A stretch of DNA of 64,000 nt. Origin: Xestospongia bergquistia (Eukaryota; Porifera; Demospongiae; Haplosclerida; Petrosiidae). The stretch's first letter is position 1, and each line of letters opens with the position of its first letter. The DNA is taken from NCBI GenBank assembly GCA_963965975.1, contig OZ014425.1:2617501-2681500 (forward strand). Direction: 5' to 3'. Made by a program: the position numbers and the translations under genes. The notes beneath the pieces were generated by a model. It saw only the letters and a program-made list of their open reading frames with translations, was not told the origin of the DNA and made no database searches. Shown one piece after another: positions 24,590 to 36,043 of this stretch.

Positions 24590-24622
24590 ATAAAGTCCTT
24601 TAGACTGAGCAGTTTACTTTAT
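24590..24622. repeat. 7-bp inverted repeat ATAAAGT / ACTTTAT
   Basis: ATAAAGT (monomer 108-114) and ACTTTAT (134-140) are reverse complements with a 19-bp spacer near the 3' end of the monomer. Confidence 0.7.
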
Positions 24623-24644
24623 AAAATTCTCTCAATAGTCTAAA
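24599..24644. repeat. 8-bp inverted repeat across the monomer junction
   Basis: TTTAGACT (monomer 117-124) pairs with AGTCTAAA (12-19) of the next monomer across a 30-bp spacer, so this potential stem joins adjacent units. Variants with CCTATAGAC at 115-123 shorten it. Confidence 0.7.
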
Positions 24645-24909
24645 CCTTCTAAAGTCTTTAACTTAAAGATTTTAGAGCGTTAATGCAAACTAACTTACTA
24701 AACTGTTAATAGCTGTTTATTTAGTTAGTGCCATAAAGTCCTTTAGACTGAGAAGTTTACACTATAAACTTCTCTCAATAGTCTAAACTTTCTAACGTCT
24801 TTAACTTAAAGACTTTAGAGCGTAATGCAAACTAACTTACTAAACTGTTAATTGCTGTTTATTTATTAGTGCCATAAAGTCCTGTAGAATGAGCAGTTTA
24901 TTTTATAAA

Positions 24910-27900
24910 CTTCTCTCAATATTCTAAACCTTCTTAAGTCTCTAACTTAAAGACTTTAGAGCGTTAATGCAAACTAACTTACTAAACTGTTAATAGCTGT
25001 TTATTTAGTTAGTGCCATAAAGTCCTTTAGACTGAGCAGTTTACTTTATAAACTTCTCTCAATAGTCTAAACCTTCTAAAGTCTTTAACTTAAAGACTTT
25101 AGAGCTTTAATCCAAACTAACTTACTAAAGTGTTAATAGCTGTTTTTTTAGTTAGTGCCATAGAGTCCTATAGACTGAGCAGTTTACTTTATAAAATTCT
25201 CTCAATAGTCTAAACCTTCTAAAGTCTTTAACTTAAAGGCTTTAGAGCTTTAATGCAAAATAAGTTACCAAACTATTAATAACTGTTTATTTAGTTAGTG
25301 CCATAAACTCCTTTAGACTGAGCAGTTTACATTATGAACTTATCTCAATAGTCTAAACCTTCTAAAGTCTTTAAATTAAAGGCTTTAGAGCATTAATGCA
25401 AACTAACTTACTAAACTGTTAATAGCTGTTTATTTAGTTAGTGCCATAAAGTCCTTTAGACTGAGCAGATTATTTTAAAAACTTCTCTCAATAGTCTAAA
25501 GCTTCTAAAGACTTTAACTTGAAGACTTTAGAGCGTTAATGCAAACTAACTTACTAAACTGTTAATAGCTGTTTATTTAGTTAGTGCCATAAAGTCCATT
25601 TGACTGAGCAGTTTACTTTACAAAGTTCTCTCAATTGTCTAAACCTTCTAAAGTCTTTAACTTAAAGACTTTAGAGCGTTAATGCAAACTAACTTACTAA
25701 ACTGTTAATAGCTGTTTATTTAATTAGTGCCATAAAGTCCTTTAGGCTGAGGAGTTTATTTTTAAAAATTCTCTCAACAGTCTAAACCTTCTAAAGTGTC
25801 TAACATAAAGACTTTAGAGCGTTAACGCAAACTACCTTACTAAACTGTTAATAGCTGTTTATTTACTTAGTGCCATAAAGTCCTTTAGACTGAGCAGTTT
25901 ACTTTATAAACTTCTCTCAATAGTCTAAACCTTCTAAAGTCTTTAACTTTAAGACTTTAGGGCGTTAATGCAAACTAACTTACTAAACTGTTAATAGCTG
26001 TTTATTTACTTAGTGCCATAAAGTCCTTTAGACTGAGCAGTTTACTTTACAAAGTTCTGTCAATAGTCTAAACCTTCTAAAGTCTTTAACTAAAAAGACT
26101 TTAGAGCGTTAATTCAAACTAACTTACTAAACTGTTAATAGCTGTTTATTTACTTAGTGCCATAAAGTCCTTTAGACTGAGCAGTTTACTTTATAAACTT
26201 CTCTCAATAGTCTAAACCTTCTAAAGTCTTTAACTTAAAGACTTTAGAGCGTTAATGCAAACTAACTTACTAAACTGTTAATAGCTGTTTATTTATTTAG
26301 TGCCATAAAGTCCTTTAGACTGAGCAGTTTACTTTATAAAATTCTCTCAATAGTCTAAACCTTCTAAAGTCTTTAACTTAAAGATTTTAGAGGGTAATGC
26401 AAACAAACTTACTAAACTGTTAATAGCTGTTTATTTAGTTAGTGCCATAAAGTCCTTTAGACTGAGCAGTTTACACTATAAACTTCTCTCAATAGTCTAA
26501 ACCTTCTAACGTCTTTAACTTAAAGACTTTAGAGAGTAATGCAAACTAACTTACTAAACTGTTAATAGCTGTTTACTTAGTTAGTGCCATAAAGTCCTAT
26601 AGACTGAGCAGTTTACTTTATAAAAATCTCTCAAGAGTCTAAACCTTCTAAAGGCTATAACTTAAAGACTTAAAGCGTTAATACAAACAAGCTTACTAAA
26701 CTGTTAATAGCTGTTTATTTAGTTAGTGCCATAAAGTCCTGTAGAATGAGCAGTTTATTTTAAAACTTCTCTCAATATTCTAAACCTTCTAAAGTCTCTA
26801 ACTTAAAGACTTTAGAGCGTTAATGCAAATTAACTTACTAAACTGTTAATAGCTGTTGATTTAGTTAGTGCCGTAAAGTCCTATAGACTGAGCAGTTTAC
26901 ATTATAAAAATCTCTCAATAGTCTAAACCTTCTAAAGTCTTTTACTTAAAGACTTTAGAGCGTTAATGCAAACTAACTTACTAAACTGTTAATAGCTCTT
27001 TATTTAGTTAGTGCCATAAAGTCCTTTAGACTGAGCAGATTATTTTATAAACTTCTCTAAATAGTCTAATCCTTCTAACGTCTTTAACTTGAAGTCTTTA
27101 GAGCGTTAATGCAAACTAACTTACTAAACTGTTAATAGCTGTTTATTTCCTTAGTGTCATAAAGTCCTTTAGACTGAGCAGTTTACTTTACAAAGTTCTC
27201 TCAATAGTCTAAACCTTCTAAAGTCTTTAACTTAAAGACTTTAGAGCGTTAATGCAAACTAACTTACTAAACTGTTAATAGCTGTTTATTTAGTTAGTGC
27301 CATAAAGTCCTTTAGACTGAGCAGTTTACTTTACAAAGTTCTGTCAATAGTCTAAACCTTCTAAAGTCCTTAACTTAAAGACTTTAGAGCGTTAATGCAA
27401 ACTAACTTACTAAACTGTTAATAGCTGTTTATTTAGTTAGTGCCATAAAGTCCTTTAGACTGAGCAGTTTTCTTTATAAACTTCTCTCAATAGTCTAAAC
27501 CTTCTAAAGTCTTTAACTTAAAGACTTCAGAGCGTTAATGCAAACTAACTTACTAAACTGTTAATAGCTGTTTATTTAGTTAGTGCCATAGAGTCCTATA
27601 GACTGAGAAGTTTACTTTATAAAATTCTCTCAATAGTCTAAACCTTCTATAGTCTTTAACTTAAAGGCTTTAGAGCTTTAATGCAAACTAACTTACTAAA
27701 CTATTAATAGCTGTTTATTTAGTTAGTGCCATAAAGTCCTTTAGACTGCGCAGTTTACTTTATGAACTTATCTCAATAGTCTAAACCTTCTAAAGTCTTT
27801 AACTTGAAGACTTTAGAGCTTGAATGCAAACTAACTTACTAAACTGTTAATAGCTGTTTATTTACTTAGTGCCATAAAGTCCATTAGACTGAGCAGTTTA

Positions 27901-28338
27901 CTTTACAAAGTTCTCTCAATTGTCTAAACCTTCTAAAGTCTTTAACTTAAAGACTTTAGAGCGTTAATGCAAACTAACTTACTAAACTGTTAATAGCTGT
28001 TTATTTAGTTAGTGCCATAAAGTCCTTTAGACTGAGGAGTTTATTTTAAAAAATTCTTTCAACAGTCTAAACCTTCTAAAGTGTCTAACATGAAGACTTT
28101 AGAGCGTTAATGCAAACTAACTTACTAAACTGTTAATAGCTGTTTATTTACTTAGTGCCATAAAGTCCTTTAGAGTTAGCAGTTTACTTTATAAAGTTCT
28201 CTCAATAGTCTAAACCTTCTAAAGTCTTTAACTTAAAGACTTTAGGGCGTTAATGCAAACTAACTTACTAAACTGTTAATAGCTGTTTATTTACTTAGTG
28301 CCATAAAGTCCTTTAGACTGAGCAGTTTACTTTATAAA
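24910..28338 (+). repeat. Monomers with internal repeats of about 1.7 and 2.4 kb
   Basis: Units 24626-24910 (AAAGATTTTAG, TTTACACTATAAAC with AACGTC, then GTCTCTAAC) recur at 26341, 26483 and 26766 (a CTATAAC unit at 26625 intervenes). Units 25196, 25339 (TATGAACTTATCTC), 25625 (ACAAAG with CAATTGTC) and 25768 (GGAGTTTATTTTTAAAAATTC, CAACAG) recur at 27624, 27767, 27910 and 28053. A GTGCCGTAAAG, CTTTTAC, AACGTC run at 26909-27194 copies part of 290-718. No foreign DNA. Confidence 0.72.
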
Positions 28339-28624
28339 CTTCTCTCAATAGTCTAAACCTTCTAAAGTCGTTAACTTAAAGACTTTAGAGCGTTAATGCA
28401 AACTAACTTACAAAACTGTTAATAGTTGTTTATTTAGTTAGTGCCATAAAGTCCTATAGACTGAGCAGTTTACGTAATAAAATTCTCTCAATAGTCTAAA
28501 CCTTCTAAAGTCTTTAACTTAAAGGCTTTCGAGCGTTAATGCAAAATAACTTACTAAACTGTTAATAGCTGTTAATTTAGTTAGTGCCATAAAGTCCTTT
28601 AGACTGAGCAGTTACCTTTATAAA
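28339..28624 (+). repeat. Two ordinary monomers
   Basis: Units 28339 (CGTTAAC type) and 28482 (AAAGGCTTTCGAGCG) lead into the long segmental copy that starts at 28625. Nothing else is present. Confidence 0.7.
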
Positions 28625-31600
28625 CTTCTCTCAATAGTCTAAACCTTCTAAAGTCTTTAAGTTAAAGACTTTAGAGCATTAATGCAAACTAACTTACTAA
28701 ATTGTTACTAGCTGTTTATTTAGTTAGTGCCATAAAGTCCTATAGACTGAGCAGATTACTTTATAAAAAACTCTCAATAGTCTAAACCTTCTAAAGTCTT
28801 TAACTTAAAGACTTTAGAGCGTCAAAGCAAACTAACTTACTAAACTGTTAATAGCTGTTTATTTAGTTAGTGCCATAAAGTCCTTTAGACTGAGCAGTTT
28901 ACATTATAAACTTCTCTCAATAGTCTAAACCTTCTAAAGTCTTTAACATAAAGACTTTAGAGCATTAATGCAAACTAACTTACTAAACTGTTAATAGCTG
29001 TTTATTTAGTTAGTGCCATAAAGTCCTATAGACTGAGCAGTTTACTTTATAAAAATCTCTCAATAGTCTAAACCTTCTAAAGTCTATAACTTAACGACTT
29101 TAGAGCGTTAATACCAAAAAACTTACTAAACTGTTAATAGCTGTTTATTTGGTTAGTGCCATAAGTCCTGTAGACTGAGCAGTTTCTTTTATAAACTCCT
29201 CTCAATAGTCTAAACCTTCTAAAGTCTCTAACTTAAAGACTTTAGAGCGTTAATGCAAACTAACTTACTAAACTGTTAATAGCTGTTTATTTACTTAGTG
29301 CCATAAAGTCCTTTAGACTGAGCAGTTTACTTTATAAACTTCTCTCAATAGTCTAAACGTTCTAAAGTCTTTAACTTTTAGAGCGTTAATGCGAACTAAC
29401 TTACTAAACTGTTAATAGCTGCTTATTTAGTTAGTGCCATAAAGTCCTATAGACTGAGCAGTTTACTTTATAAAATTCTCTCAATAGTCTAAACCTTCTA
29501 AAGTCTTTAACTTAAAGATTTTAGAGCGTTAATGCAAACTAACTTACTAAACTGTTAATAGCTGTTTATTTAGTTAGTGCCATAAAGTCCTTTAGACTGA
29601 GCTGTTTACTTTACAAAGTTCTCTCAATAGTCTAAACCTTCTAAAATCTTTAACTTAAAGACTTTAGAGCGTTAATGCAAACTAACTTACTAAACTGTTA
29701 ATAGCTGTTTATTTAGTTAGTGCCATAAAGTCCTATAGACTGAGCAGTTTACTTTATAAAAATCTCTCAATAGTCTAAACCTTCTAAAGTCTTTTACTTA
29801 AAGACTTTAGAGCGTTAATGCAAACTAACTTACTAAACTGTTAATAGCTGTTTATTTAGTTAGTGCCATAAAGTCCTTTAGACTGAGCAGATTATTTTAT
29901 AAACTTCTCTCAATAGTCTAAACCTTCTAAAGTCTTTAACTTGAAGACTTTAGAGCGTTAATGCAAACTAACTTACTAAACTGTTAATAGCTGTTTATTT
30001 ACTTAGTGCCATAAAGTCCTTTAGACTGAGCAGTTTACTTTACACAAAGTTCTCTCAATAGTCTAAACCTTCTAAAGTCTTTAACTTAAAGACTTTAGAG
30101 CGTTAATGCAAACTAACTTACTAAACTGTTAATAGCTGTTTATTTATTTAGTGCCATAAAGTCCTTTAGAATGAGCAGTTTACTTTATAAACTTCTCTCA
30201 ATAGTCTAAACCTTCTGAAGTCTTTAACTAAAAGACTTTAGAGCGTTAATGCAAACTAACTTGCTAAAGTGTTAATAGCTGTTTATTTAGTTAGTGCCAT
30301 AAAGTCTTTAGACTGAGCAGGTTACTTTATAAAATTCTCTCAATTGTCTAAACTTTCTAAAGTCTTTAACTTAAAGACTTTAGAGCGTTAATGCAAACTA
30401 ACTTACTAAACTTTTAATAGCTGTTTATTTACTTAGTGCCATATAGTCCTTTATACTGAGCAGTTTACTTTACAAAGTTCTCTCAATAATCTAAACCTTC
30501 GAAAGTCTTTAACTTAAAGACTTTAGAGCGTTAATGCAAACTAACTTACTAAACTGTTAATAGCTGTTTATTTACTTAGTGCCATAAAGTCCTTTAGACT
30601 GAGTAGTTTACTTTATAAACTTCTCTCAATAGTCTAAACCTTCTAAAGTCTTTATCTTCAAGACTTTAGAGCGCTAATGCAAACTAACTTACTAAACTGT
30701 TAATAGCTCTTTATTTACTTAGTGCCATAAAGTCCTTTAGACTTAGCAGTTTACTTTAGAAAATTCTCCCAATAGTCTAAACCTTCTAAAGTCTTTAACA
30801 TAAAGACTTTAGAGCGTTAATGCAAACTAACTTACTAAACTGTTAATACCTGTTTATTTAGTTAGTGCCATAAAGTCCTTTAGACTGAGCAGTTTATTTT
30901 ATAAACTTCTCTTAATAGTCTAAACCTTCTAAAGTGTCTAACATAAAGACCTTAGAGCGTTAATGCTAACTAACTTACTAAACTGTTAATAGCTGTTTAT
31001 TTAGTTAGCGCCATAAAGACCTTTAGACTGAGCAGTTTACTTTATAAAGTTCTCTCAATAGTCTAAACCTTCTAAAGTCTTTAACTTAAAGACTTTAGAG
31101 CGTTAATGCAAACTAACTTACTTAACTGTTAATAGCTGTTTATTTACTTAGTGCCATAAAGTCCTATAGACTTAGCAGTTTACATTATAAACTTCTCTAA
31201 ATAGTCTAAACCTTCTAAAGTCTTTAACTTAAAGACTTTGGAGCGTTAATGCAAACTAACTTACTAAACTGTTAATAGCTGTTTATTTAGTTAGTGCCAT
31301 AATGTCCTATGGACTGAGCCGTTTACTTTATAAAAATGTCTCAATAGTCTAAACCTTCTTAAGTCTATAACTTAAAGACTTCAGAGCATTAATAATAAAA
31401 TCTTACTAAACTGTTAATAGCTGTTTATTTAGTTAGTGCCATAAAGTCCTGAAGACTAAGCAGTTTATTTTATAAACTTCTCTCAATAGTCTAAACCTTC
31501 TAAGGTCTCTCACTTAAAGACTTTAGAGCGTTAATGCAAACTAACTTACAAAACTGTTAATAGCTGTTTATTTAGTTAGTGCCATAAAGTCCTTTAGACT

Positions 31601-32047
31601 TAGCAGTTTACTTTATAAACTTCTCTCAATAGTCTAAACCTTCTAAAGTCGTTAACTTAAAGACTTTATAGCGTTAATGCAAACTAACTTACTAAACTGT
31701 TAATAGCTGTTTATTTAGTTAGTTTCATAAAGTCCTATAGACTGAGCAGTTTACTTTATAAACTTCTTTCAATAGTCTAAACCTTCTAAAGTCTTTAACT
31801 TGAAGACATTAGAGCGTTAATGCAAACTAACTTACTAAACTGTTAATAGCTGTTTATTTACTTAGTGCCATAAAGTTCTTTAGACTTAGCAGTTTACTTT
31901 ACAAAGTTCTCTCAATAGTCTAAACCTTCTAAAGTCTTTAACTTAAAGACTTTAGAACGTTAATGCAAACTAACTTACTAAACTGTTAATAGCTGTTTAT
32001 TTATTAGTGCCATAAAGTCCTTTAGACTTAGCAGTTTACTTTATAAA
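28625..32047 (+). repeat. Long segmental copy, partner at 3707-6984
   Basis: Same monomer order as 3707-6984, including TTGTTACTAG (28625), the X-Y-Z module (29054), TTTACACAAAG (30049), CAATTGTC (30334), CTTCGAAAG (30477) and the short ATAATAAAATC unit (31335). The TTTACACAAAG markers are 25,060 bp apart. Confidence 0.82.
29054..29474 (+). repeat. X-Y-Z three-monomer module
   Basis: X (29054, 142 bp), Y (29196) and Z (29339-29474, 136 bp). It lies 12,347 bp after the module at 16707. Confidence 0.87.
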
Positions 32048-33905
32048 CTTCTCTCAATAGTCTAAACCTTCTAAAGTCTTTAACTTAAAGACTTTAGAAC
32101 GTTAATGCAAACTCACTTACTAAACTGTTAATAGCTGTTTATTTAGTTAGTGCCATAAAGACTTTTAGACTGAGCAGTTTACTTTATAAAGTTCACTCAA
32201 TAGTCTAAACCTTCTAAAGACATTAACTTAAAGACTTTAGAGCGTTAATGCAAACTCACTTACTAAACTGTTAATAGCTGTTTATTTAGTTAGTGCCATA
32301 AAGTCGTTTAGACTGAGCAGTTTATTTTATAAACTTCTCTCAATAGTCTCAACCTTCTAAAGTCTCAAACTTAAAAGACTTTAGAGCGTTAATGCAAACT
32401 AACTTACTAAACTGTTAATAGCTGTTTATTTACGTAGTGCCATAAAGTCCTTTAGACTGAGCAGTTTACTTTATAAACTTCTCTCAAAAGTCTAAACCTT
32501 CTAAAGTCTTTAACTTCAAGACTTTAGAGCGTTAACGCAAACTAACTTACTAAACTGTTAATAGCTGTTTATTTAGTTAGTGCCATAAAGTCCTTTAGAC
32601 TGAGCAGTTTATTTTATAAACTTCTCTTAATAGTCTAAACCTTCTAAAGTGTCTAACATAAAGACTTTATAGCGTTAATGCTAACTAACTTACTAAACTG
32701 TTAATAGCTGTTTATTTAGTTAGTGCGATAAAGACCTTTAGACTGAGCAGTTTACTTTATAAAGTTCTCTCAATAGTCTAAACCTTCTAAAGTGTTTAAC
32801 TTAAAGACTTTAGGGCGTTAATGCAAACTAACTTACTAAACTGTTAATAGCTGTTTATTTAGTTAGTGCCATAAAGACCTTTAGACTGAGCAGTTTACGT
32901 TATAAAATTCTCTCAATAGTCTAAACCTTCTAAAGTCTTTCACTTAAAGACTTTAGAGCGTTAATGCAAACTAACTTACTAAACTGTTAATAGCTGTTTA
33001 TTTAGTTAGTGCCATAAAGTCCTTTAGACTGAGCAGTTTATTTTATAAACTTCTCTTAATAGTCTAAACCTTCTAAAGTGTATAACATAAAGACTTTAGA
33101 GCGTTAATGCTAACTAACTTACTAAACTGTTAATAGCTGTTATTTAGTTAGTGCCATAAAGACCTTTAGACTGAGCAGTTTACTTTATAAAGTTCTCTCA
33201 ATAGTCTAAACCTTCTAAAGTCGTTAACTTAAAGACTTTAGAGCGTTAATGCAAACTAACTTACTTAACTGTTAATAGCTGTTTATTTAGTTAGTGCCAT
33301 AAAGTCCTTTAGACTGAGCAGTTTATTTTATAAACATCTCTTAATAGTCTAAACCTTCTAAAGTGTCTAACATAAAGACTTTAGAGCGTTAATGCTAACT
33401 AACTTACTAAACTGTTAGTAGCTGTTTATTTAGTTAGTGCCATAAAGACCTTTAGACTGAGCAGTTTACTTTATAAAGTTCTCTCAATAGTCTAAACCTT
33501 CTAAAGTCTTTAACTTAAAGACTTTAGAGCGTTAATGCAAACTAACTTACTGAACTGTTAATAGCTGTTAATATAGTTAGTGCCATAAAGTCCTATGGAC
33601 TGAGCAGTTTACATTACAAACTTCTCTCGATAGTATAAACCTTCTAAAGTCTTTAACTTAAAGACTTTGGAGCGTTAATGCAAACTAACTTACTAAACTT
33701 TTAATAGCTGTTTTTTTAGTTAGTGCCATAAAGTCCTATAGACTGAGCAGTTTCCTTTATAAAATTCTCTCAATAGTCTAAACCTTCTGAAGTCTATAAC
33801 TTAAAGACTTTAGAGCGTTAATACAAACAATCTTACTAAACTGTTAATAGCTGTTTATTTAGTTAGTGCATAAAGTCCAGTTGACTGAGCAGTTTATTTT
33901 ATAAA
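32048..33905 (+). repeat. Segment rich in GTGTCTAACAT subfamily units
   Basis: Units 32621, 33050 and 33335 are of the GTGTCTAACAT type, each followed by a unit starting GTTCTC, with TGCTAAC and AAGACCTTT between. 33335-33905 corresponds to 15420-15991. The unit at 32334 is 144 bp (CTCAAACTTAAAAG), as at 15133. Confidence 0.75.
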
Positions 33906-36043
33906 ATTCTCTCAATAGTCTAAACCTTCTAAAGTCTCTAACTTAAAGACTTTAGAGCGTTAATGCAAACTAACTTAATAAACTGTTAATAGCTGTTTAT
34001 TTACTTAGTGCCATAAAGTCCTTTAGACTGAGCAGTTTACTTTATAAACTTCTTGCAATAGTCTAAACCTTCTAAAGTCGTTAACTTAAAGACTTTAGAG
34101 CGTTAAAGCAAACTAACTTACTAAACTGTTAATAGCTGTTTATTTAGTTAGTGCCATAAAGTCCTTTAGACTGAGCAGTTTACATTATAAACTTCTCTCA
34201 ATAGTCTAAACCTTCTAAAGTCTTTAACTTAATGACTTTAGAGCGTTAATGCAAACTAACTTACTAAACTGTTAATAGCTGTTTATTGAGTTAGTGCCAT
34301 AAAGTCCTATAGACTGAGCAGTTTACTTTATAAAAACCTCTCAATAGTCTAAACCTTCTAAAGTCTATAACTTAACGACTTTAGAGCGTTAATACAAAAA
34401 AACTTACTAAACTGTTAATCGCTGTTTATTTGGTTAGTGCCATAAAGTCCTGTAGACTGAGCAGTTTCTTTTATAAACTTCTCTCAATAGTCTAAACCTT
34501 CTAAAGTCTCTAACTTAAAGACTTTAGAGCGTTAATGCAAACTAACTTACTAAACTGTTAATAGCTGTTTATTTACTTAGTGCCATAAAGTCCTTTAGAC
34601 TGAGCAGTTTACTTTATAAACTTCTCTCAATAGTCTAAACCTTCTAAAGTCTTTAACTTTTAGAGCGTTAATGCAAACTAACTTACTAAACTGTTAATAG
34701 CTGTTTATTTAGTTAGTGCCATAAAGTCCTATAGACTGACCAGTTTACTTTATAAACTTCTCTCAATAATCTAAACCTTCTAAAGTGTCTAACATAAAGA
34801 CTTTAGAGCGTTAATCCTAACTAACTTACTAAACTGTTAGTAGCTGTTTATTTAGTTAGTGCCATAAAGACCTTTAGACTGAGCAGTTTACTTTATAAAG
34901 TTCTCTCAATAGTCTAAACCTTCTAAAGTCTTTAACATAAAGACTTTAGAGCGTTAATGCAAACTAACTTACTGAACTGTTAATAGCTGTTAATATAGTT
35001 AGTGCCATAAAGTCCTATAGACTGAGCAGTTTACATTATAACCTTCTCTCAATAGTATAAACCTTTTAAAGTCTTTAACTTAAAGACTTTGGAGCGTTAA
35101 TGCAAACTAACTTACTAAACTGTTAATAGCTGTTTATTTAGTTACTGCCATAAAGTCCTATAGACTGAGCAGTTTACTTTATAAAAATCTCTCAATAGTC
35201 TAAACCTTCTGAAGTCTATAACTTAAAGACTTTAGAGCGTTAATACAAACAATCTTACTAAACTGTTAATAGCTGTTTATTTAGTCAGTGCCATAAAGTC
35301 CTGTAGACTGAGCAGTTTATTTTATAAAATTCTCTCAATAGTCTAAACATTCTAAAGTCTCTAACTTAAAGACTTTAGAGCGTTAATGCAAAGTAACTTA
35401 ATAAACTGTTAATAGCTGTTTATTTACTTAGTGCCATAAAGTCCTTTAGACTGAGCAGTTTACTTTATAAACTTCTATCAATAGTCTAAACCTTCTAAAG
35501 TCGTTAACATAAAGACTTTAGAGCGTTAAAGCAAACTAACTTACTAAACTGTTAATAGCTGTTTATTTAGTTAGTGCCATAAAGTCCTTTAGACTGAGCA
35601 GTTTACATTATAAAATTCTCTCAACAGTCTAAACCTTCTAAAGTCTTTAACTTAAAGACTTTAGAGCGTTAATGCAAACTAACTTACTAAACTGTTAATA
35701 GCTGTTTATTTAGTTAGTGCCATAAAGTCCTATAGACTGAGCAGTTTACTTTATAAAAATCTCTCAATAGTCTAAACCTTCTAAAGTCTATAACTTAACG
35801 ACTTTAGAGCGTTAATACAAAAAAACTTACTAAACTGTTAATCGCTGTTTATTTGGTTAGTGCCATAAAGTCGTGTAGATTGAGCAGTTTCTTTTATAAA
35901 CTTCTATCAATAGTCTAAACCTTCTAAAGTCGTTAACATAAAGACTTTAGAGCGTTAAAGCAAACTAACTTACTAAACTGTTAATAGCTGTTTATTTAGT
36001 TAGTGCCATAAAGTCCAGTTGACTGAGCAGTTTATTTTATAAA
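33906..36043 (+). repeat. 2138-bp higher-order repeat, copy 1 (15 monomers)
   Basis: Fifteen units including X-Y-Z (34335-34756), AATCCTAAC (34757), TTAATATAG (34900), ATTATAACCTTC (35043), GTCAGTGCC (35284) and a lone X at 35758. GTCAGTGCC recurs 2138 bp later (15 x 143 minus the 7 bp missing from Z). I saw no differences from copy 2 up to about 35893; the last unit (35901) is a junction carrying a copy of the unit at 35472, exactly 429 bp downstream. Confidence 0.92.
34335..34756 (+). repeat. X-Y-Z three-monomer module
   Basis: X 34335, Y 34478, Z 34621-34756 (136 bp). Followed by GACTGACCAG, as in the module copies at 16707 and 36473. Confidence 0.88.

Larger units (their letters stand above)
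24483..24625 (+). repeat. Reference monomer (exact match to consensus)
   Basis: This unit matches the consensus I derived at all 143 positions and is used here as the coordinate standard (position 1 = 24483). Layout: 1-3 variable start (CTT, ATT, AAT or GTT in different subfamilies); 12-19 AGTCTAAA; 23-51 palindrome; 53-54 the only CpG; 61-98 conserved block; 99 a frequent G/C variant (TTTAGTTAG or TTTACTTAG); 117-119 a frequent variant (CCTTTAGAC, CCTATAGAC or CCTGTAGAC); 134-140 ACTTTAT. Numbering is arbitrary because the array is circularly permutable. Confidence 0.95.
23198..24909 (+). repeat. Segment shared with about 9843-11272
   Basis: Units 23627 (CTGTGAATAG), 23770 (CTGTCAATAG), 24198 (GAAGTGTTTAG), 24626 (AAAGATTTTAG) and 24769 (TTTACACTATAAAC) match 9986, 10129, 10558, 10987 and 11130 in order, at an offset near 13,640 bp. 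It represents an older version of block A. Confidence 0.8.
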
